Shown here piece by piece: positions 62,636 to 64,000 of a DNA stretch of 64,000 bases. Where the stretch lies: NCBI GenBank assembly GCA_035651635.1, contig DASRFK010000072.1, positions 1 to 64,000 of the forward strand, in the 5' to 3' direction. The position numbers were made by a program, and so were the translations under genes. Under the pieces are notes generated by a model. That model did no database searches. It had not been told where the DNA came from and saw only the letters and a list, made by a program, of their open reading frames with translations. This DNA comes from JANXQE01 sp035651635 (GTDB lineage: Bacteria > Verrucomicrobiota > Verrucomicrobiia > Limisphaerales > UBA8199). How positions within the stretch are numbered: the first letter of the stretch is position 1; every line of letters begins with the position of its first letter.

Positions 62636-64000
62636 ATGATTGACGCAATGCCCGAGCCGGAGCGCCCCAATCCCGATGCACTGCTGGCCGCCCTCAAGAA
62701 AGAGGAAGACCAGAAGAAGCGCGGCAAGCTGAAGGTGTTCTTCGGCATGGCCCCCGGCGTCGGCAAGACTTACGCCATGCTCGAAGCGGCTCGCCGGGAA
62801 ATGGCGAGCGGAAAGGATGTGGTCATTGGCTACGTCGAAACCCATCGCCGGAAGGACACCGACGCCCTGACGGAAGGCATACCGGCCATTCCGCGCATCA
62901 ACGTCGAGTATCGGGGAGTGACGCTGACCGAAATGGACCTGGACGCGGTGCTGTCGCGGCGTCCGCAACTGGCGTTGGTCGACGAATTCGCCCATACCAA
63001 CGCTCCCGGCGCGCGGCACCCCAAACGGCACCAGGACGTCAACGAATTGCTGGATGCCGGGATCGACGTTTTCACCACGCTCAACGTGCAGCACGTCGAA
63101 AGCCGGGCCGAGGCGGTGCGCCAAATCACCGGCGTGACCATTCGTGAAACGGTCCCGGACACCGCGCTGGACGGGGCGGAGTTCGAGTTGGTCGATCTGC
63201 CGCCGGAGGAACTGCGGGCGCGCCTGGCTGCGGGCAAAATCTACATTCCCGAATCGGCGCAGGCCGCCAAGGATCACTTCTTCCGCCCTGGCAATCTCTC
63301 GGCTTTGCGTGAGCTGGCCTTGCGGTTCGCCGCCGAACATGTCGGGCAGGACGTGCTGGCCTACCGTCAGGCACAAGGAGTTTCCGATCCCTGGAAATCG
63401 GGCCAGCGGCTGCTCGTGGCGGTGAGTGCCAGCCCCACCTCGGCGTCGCTGGTGCGCTGGACGCGACGTTTGGCGAGTGAACTCCAGGCGCCCTGGCTGG
63501 CGGTTTACGTTGAAGTCCCACAGGCGCTCAACGAACAGGAGCAGGCACGCCTCGCAACTCACCTGGCGCTCGCGCGCGAACTGGGCTCGCAGATTATCAC
63601 AACCAGTGACGCCGATGTTGTCCGTGGCATCCTGCGCGTGGCCCGCGAGCAAAACGTCACTCAAATTGTCGTTGGCAAACCCGCCGGTTGGCGCGCAGTA
63701 GACCTGCTGCGCGGTGGATCGCTGCTCAATCGGCTGATTCGATACAGCGGCCACATCGATGTCCACGCCGTTCGTGCCGAAGGCGAGACACCGCTGCTGC
63801 GCCGGCCCCCGCTGGGGCGGATTACGCCCGCAGCGGCGCGTGGCTACGGCATTTCCTCGGCGGTGGTGTTATTGACCACCGGACTGAACGCCATTCTGCG
63901 GCATTGGTTGGGGTACCAGTCGCTGGCGCTGATCTACCTCTTCACGGTCGTGGTTCTGGCCATGTTCGTCGCCCGTGGCCCAACGCTGTTGGCGGCCACA
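62636..64000 (+). CDS. kdpD: KdpD sensor kinase, N-terminal part (cut by window edge)
   Basis: 455 codons from the ATG at 62636 to the right edge, open at the end. A second ATG at 62648 is possible. The KdpD domain shows VFFGMAPGVGKTYAMLEAAR (Walker A, residues about 37-45) and LALVDEFAHTNAPGARH (Walker B). The UspA-like domain follows (LLVAVSASPTSASLVRWTRR; IVVGKPAG). Then the transmembrane part starts near residue 403 (AVVLLTTGLNAIL). The GAF and histidine kinase domains must lie beyond the window. KdpD normally phosphorylates KdpE when K+ is limiting; here the KdpE-like partner lacks the accepting Asp. Confidence 0.95.
   Translation, partial: MIDAMPEPERPNPDALLAALKKEEDQKKRGKLKVFFGMAPGVGKTYAMLEAARREMASGKDVVIGYVETHRRKDTDALTEGIPAIPRINVEYRGVTLTEMDLDAVLSRRPQLALVDEFAHTNAPGARHPKRHQDVNELLDAGIDVFTTLNVQHVESRAEAVRQITGVTIRETVPDTALDGAEFELVDLPPEELRARLAAGKIYIPESAQAAKDHFFRPGNLSALRELALRFAAEHVGQDVLAYRQAQGVSDPWKSGQRLLVAVSASPTSASLVRWTRRLASELQAPWLAVYVEVPQALNEQEQARLATHLALARELGSQIITTSDADVVRGILRVAREQNVTQIVVGKPAGWRAVDLLRGGSLLNRLIRYSGHIDVHAVRAEGETPLLRRPPLGRITPAAARGYGISSAVVLLTTGLNAILRHWLGYQSLALIYLFTVVVLAMFVARGPTLLAAT

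Noticed and set aside
1..64000. tRNA or rRNA genes
   Set aside because: I looked for T-arm (GGTTCGAATCC-type) and rRNA consensus stretches in the intergenic regions and saw none; a covariance-model scan would be decisive.

Overview
The window looks like chromosomal DNA of a GC-rich, Gram-negative bacterium of the Verrucomicrobia (Pedosphaera/Limisphaerales-like). This is inferred from gene style, not from a marker gene. The clues are very large exported proteins built from Ig, PKD, beta-helix, HAF and HYR modules with a C-terminal 'StNLxxW...NRFYRV' type ending, an Rhs protein, and several families of short dispersed intergenic repeats. I see no rRNA, tRNA, transposase, phage gene or CRISPR array.

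Left part (1-24 kb): four large exported or surface proteins on the minus strand (a truncated Ig/calcium-repeat protein at the left edge, an Rhs/YD protein with an N-terminal C39-like peptidase domain, a beta-helical autotransporter-like protein, and a ~1800-residue protein with four beta-helix modules). Between them lie housekeeping genes (tyrS, ileS), a FIST-domain sensor, a Nudix hydrolase, small membrane/lipoproteins, and a 3-hydroxyisobutyrate-dehydrogenase-like gene broken by a frameshift.

Middle (24-48 kb): an ankyrin protein; a tightly overlapping trio of two different ATP-grasp ligases plus a GNAT acetyltransferase; a LolA/DUF4412-like exported protein; a beta-CASP metallo-beta-lactamase; addB-addA recombination genes; a TPR membrane protein; pepT; a membrane-anchored GrpE-like protein; a three-gene prepilin-like cluster closed by a strong terminator; a HAF/HYR repeat protein; and a RodZ-like HTH membrane protein.

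Right part (48-64 kb): a potassium-transport island. Order: 27-residue membrane peptide, kdpF, kdpA, kdpB, kdpC, small membrane protein, kdpE-like regulator, universal stress protein, then a second divergent kdpA-kdpB-kdpC, a small drug/metabolite-transporter-like protein, a small membrane ORF, a Ser/Thr protein kinase and the start of kdpD (cut by the window edge). Both KdpA proteins carry a three-unit ~21-residue repeat insertion next to a selectivity-filter segment. The second KdpA has changed filter residues. The second KdpB contains a dispersed repeat translated in frame. The KdpE-like regulator has Glu where the phospho-accepting Asp should be. Together these suggest two differently specialised Kdp pumps under unusual control, and this is the most interesting part of the window.

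All calls come from reading the sequence and family knowledge; no database search was run.
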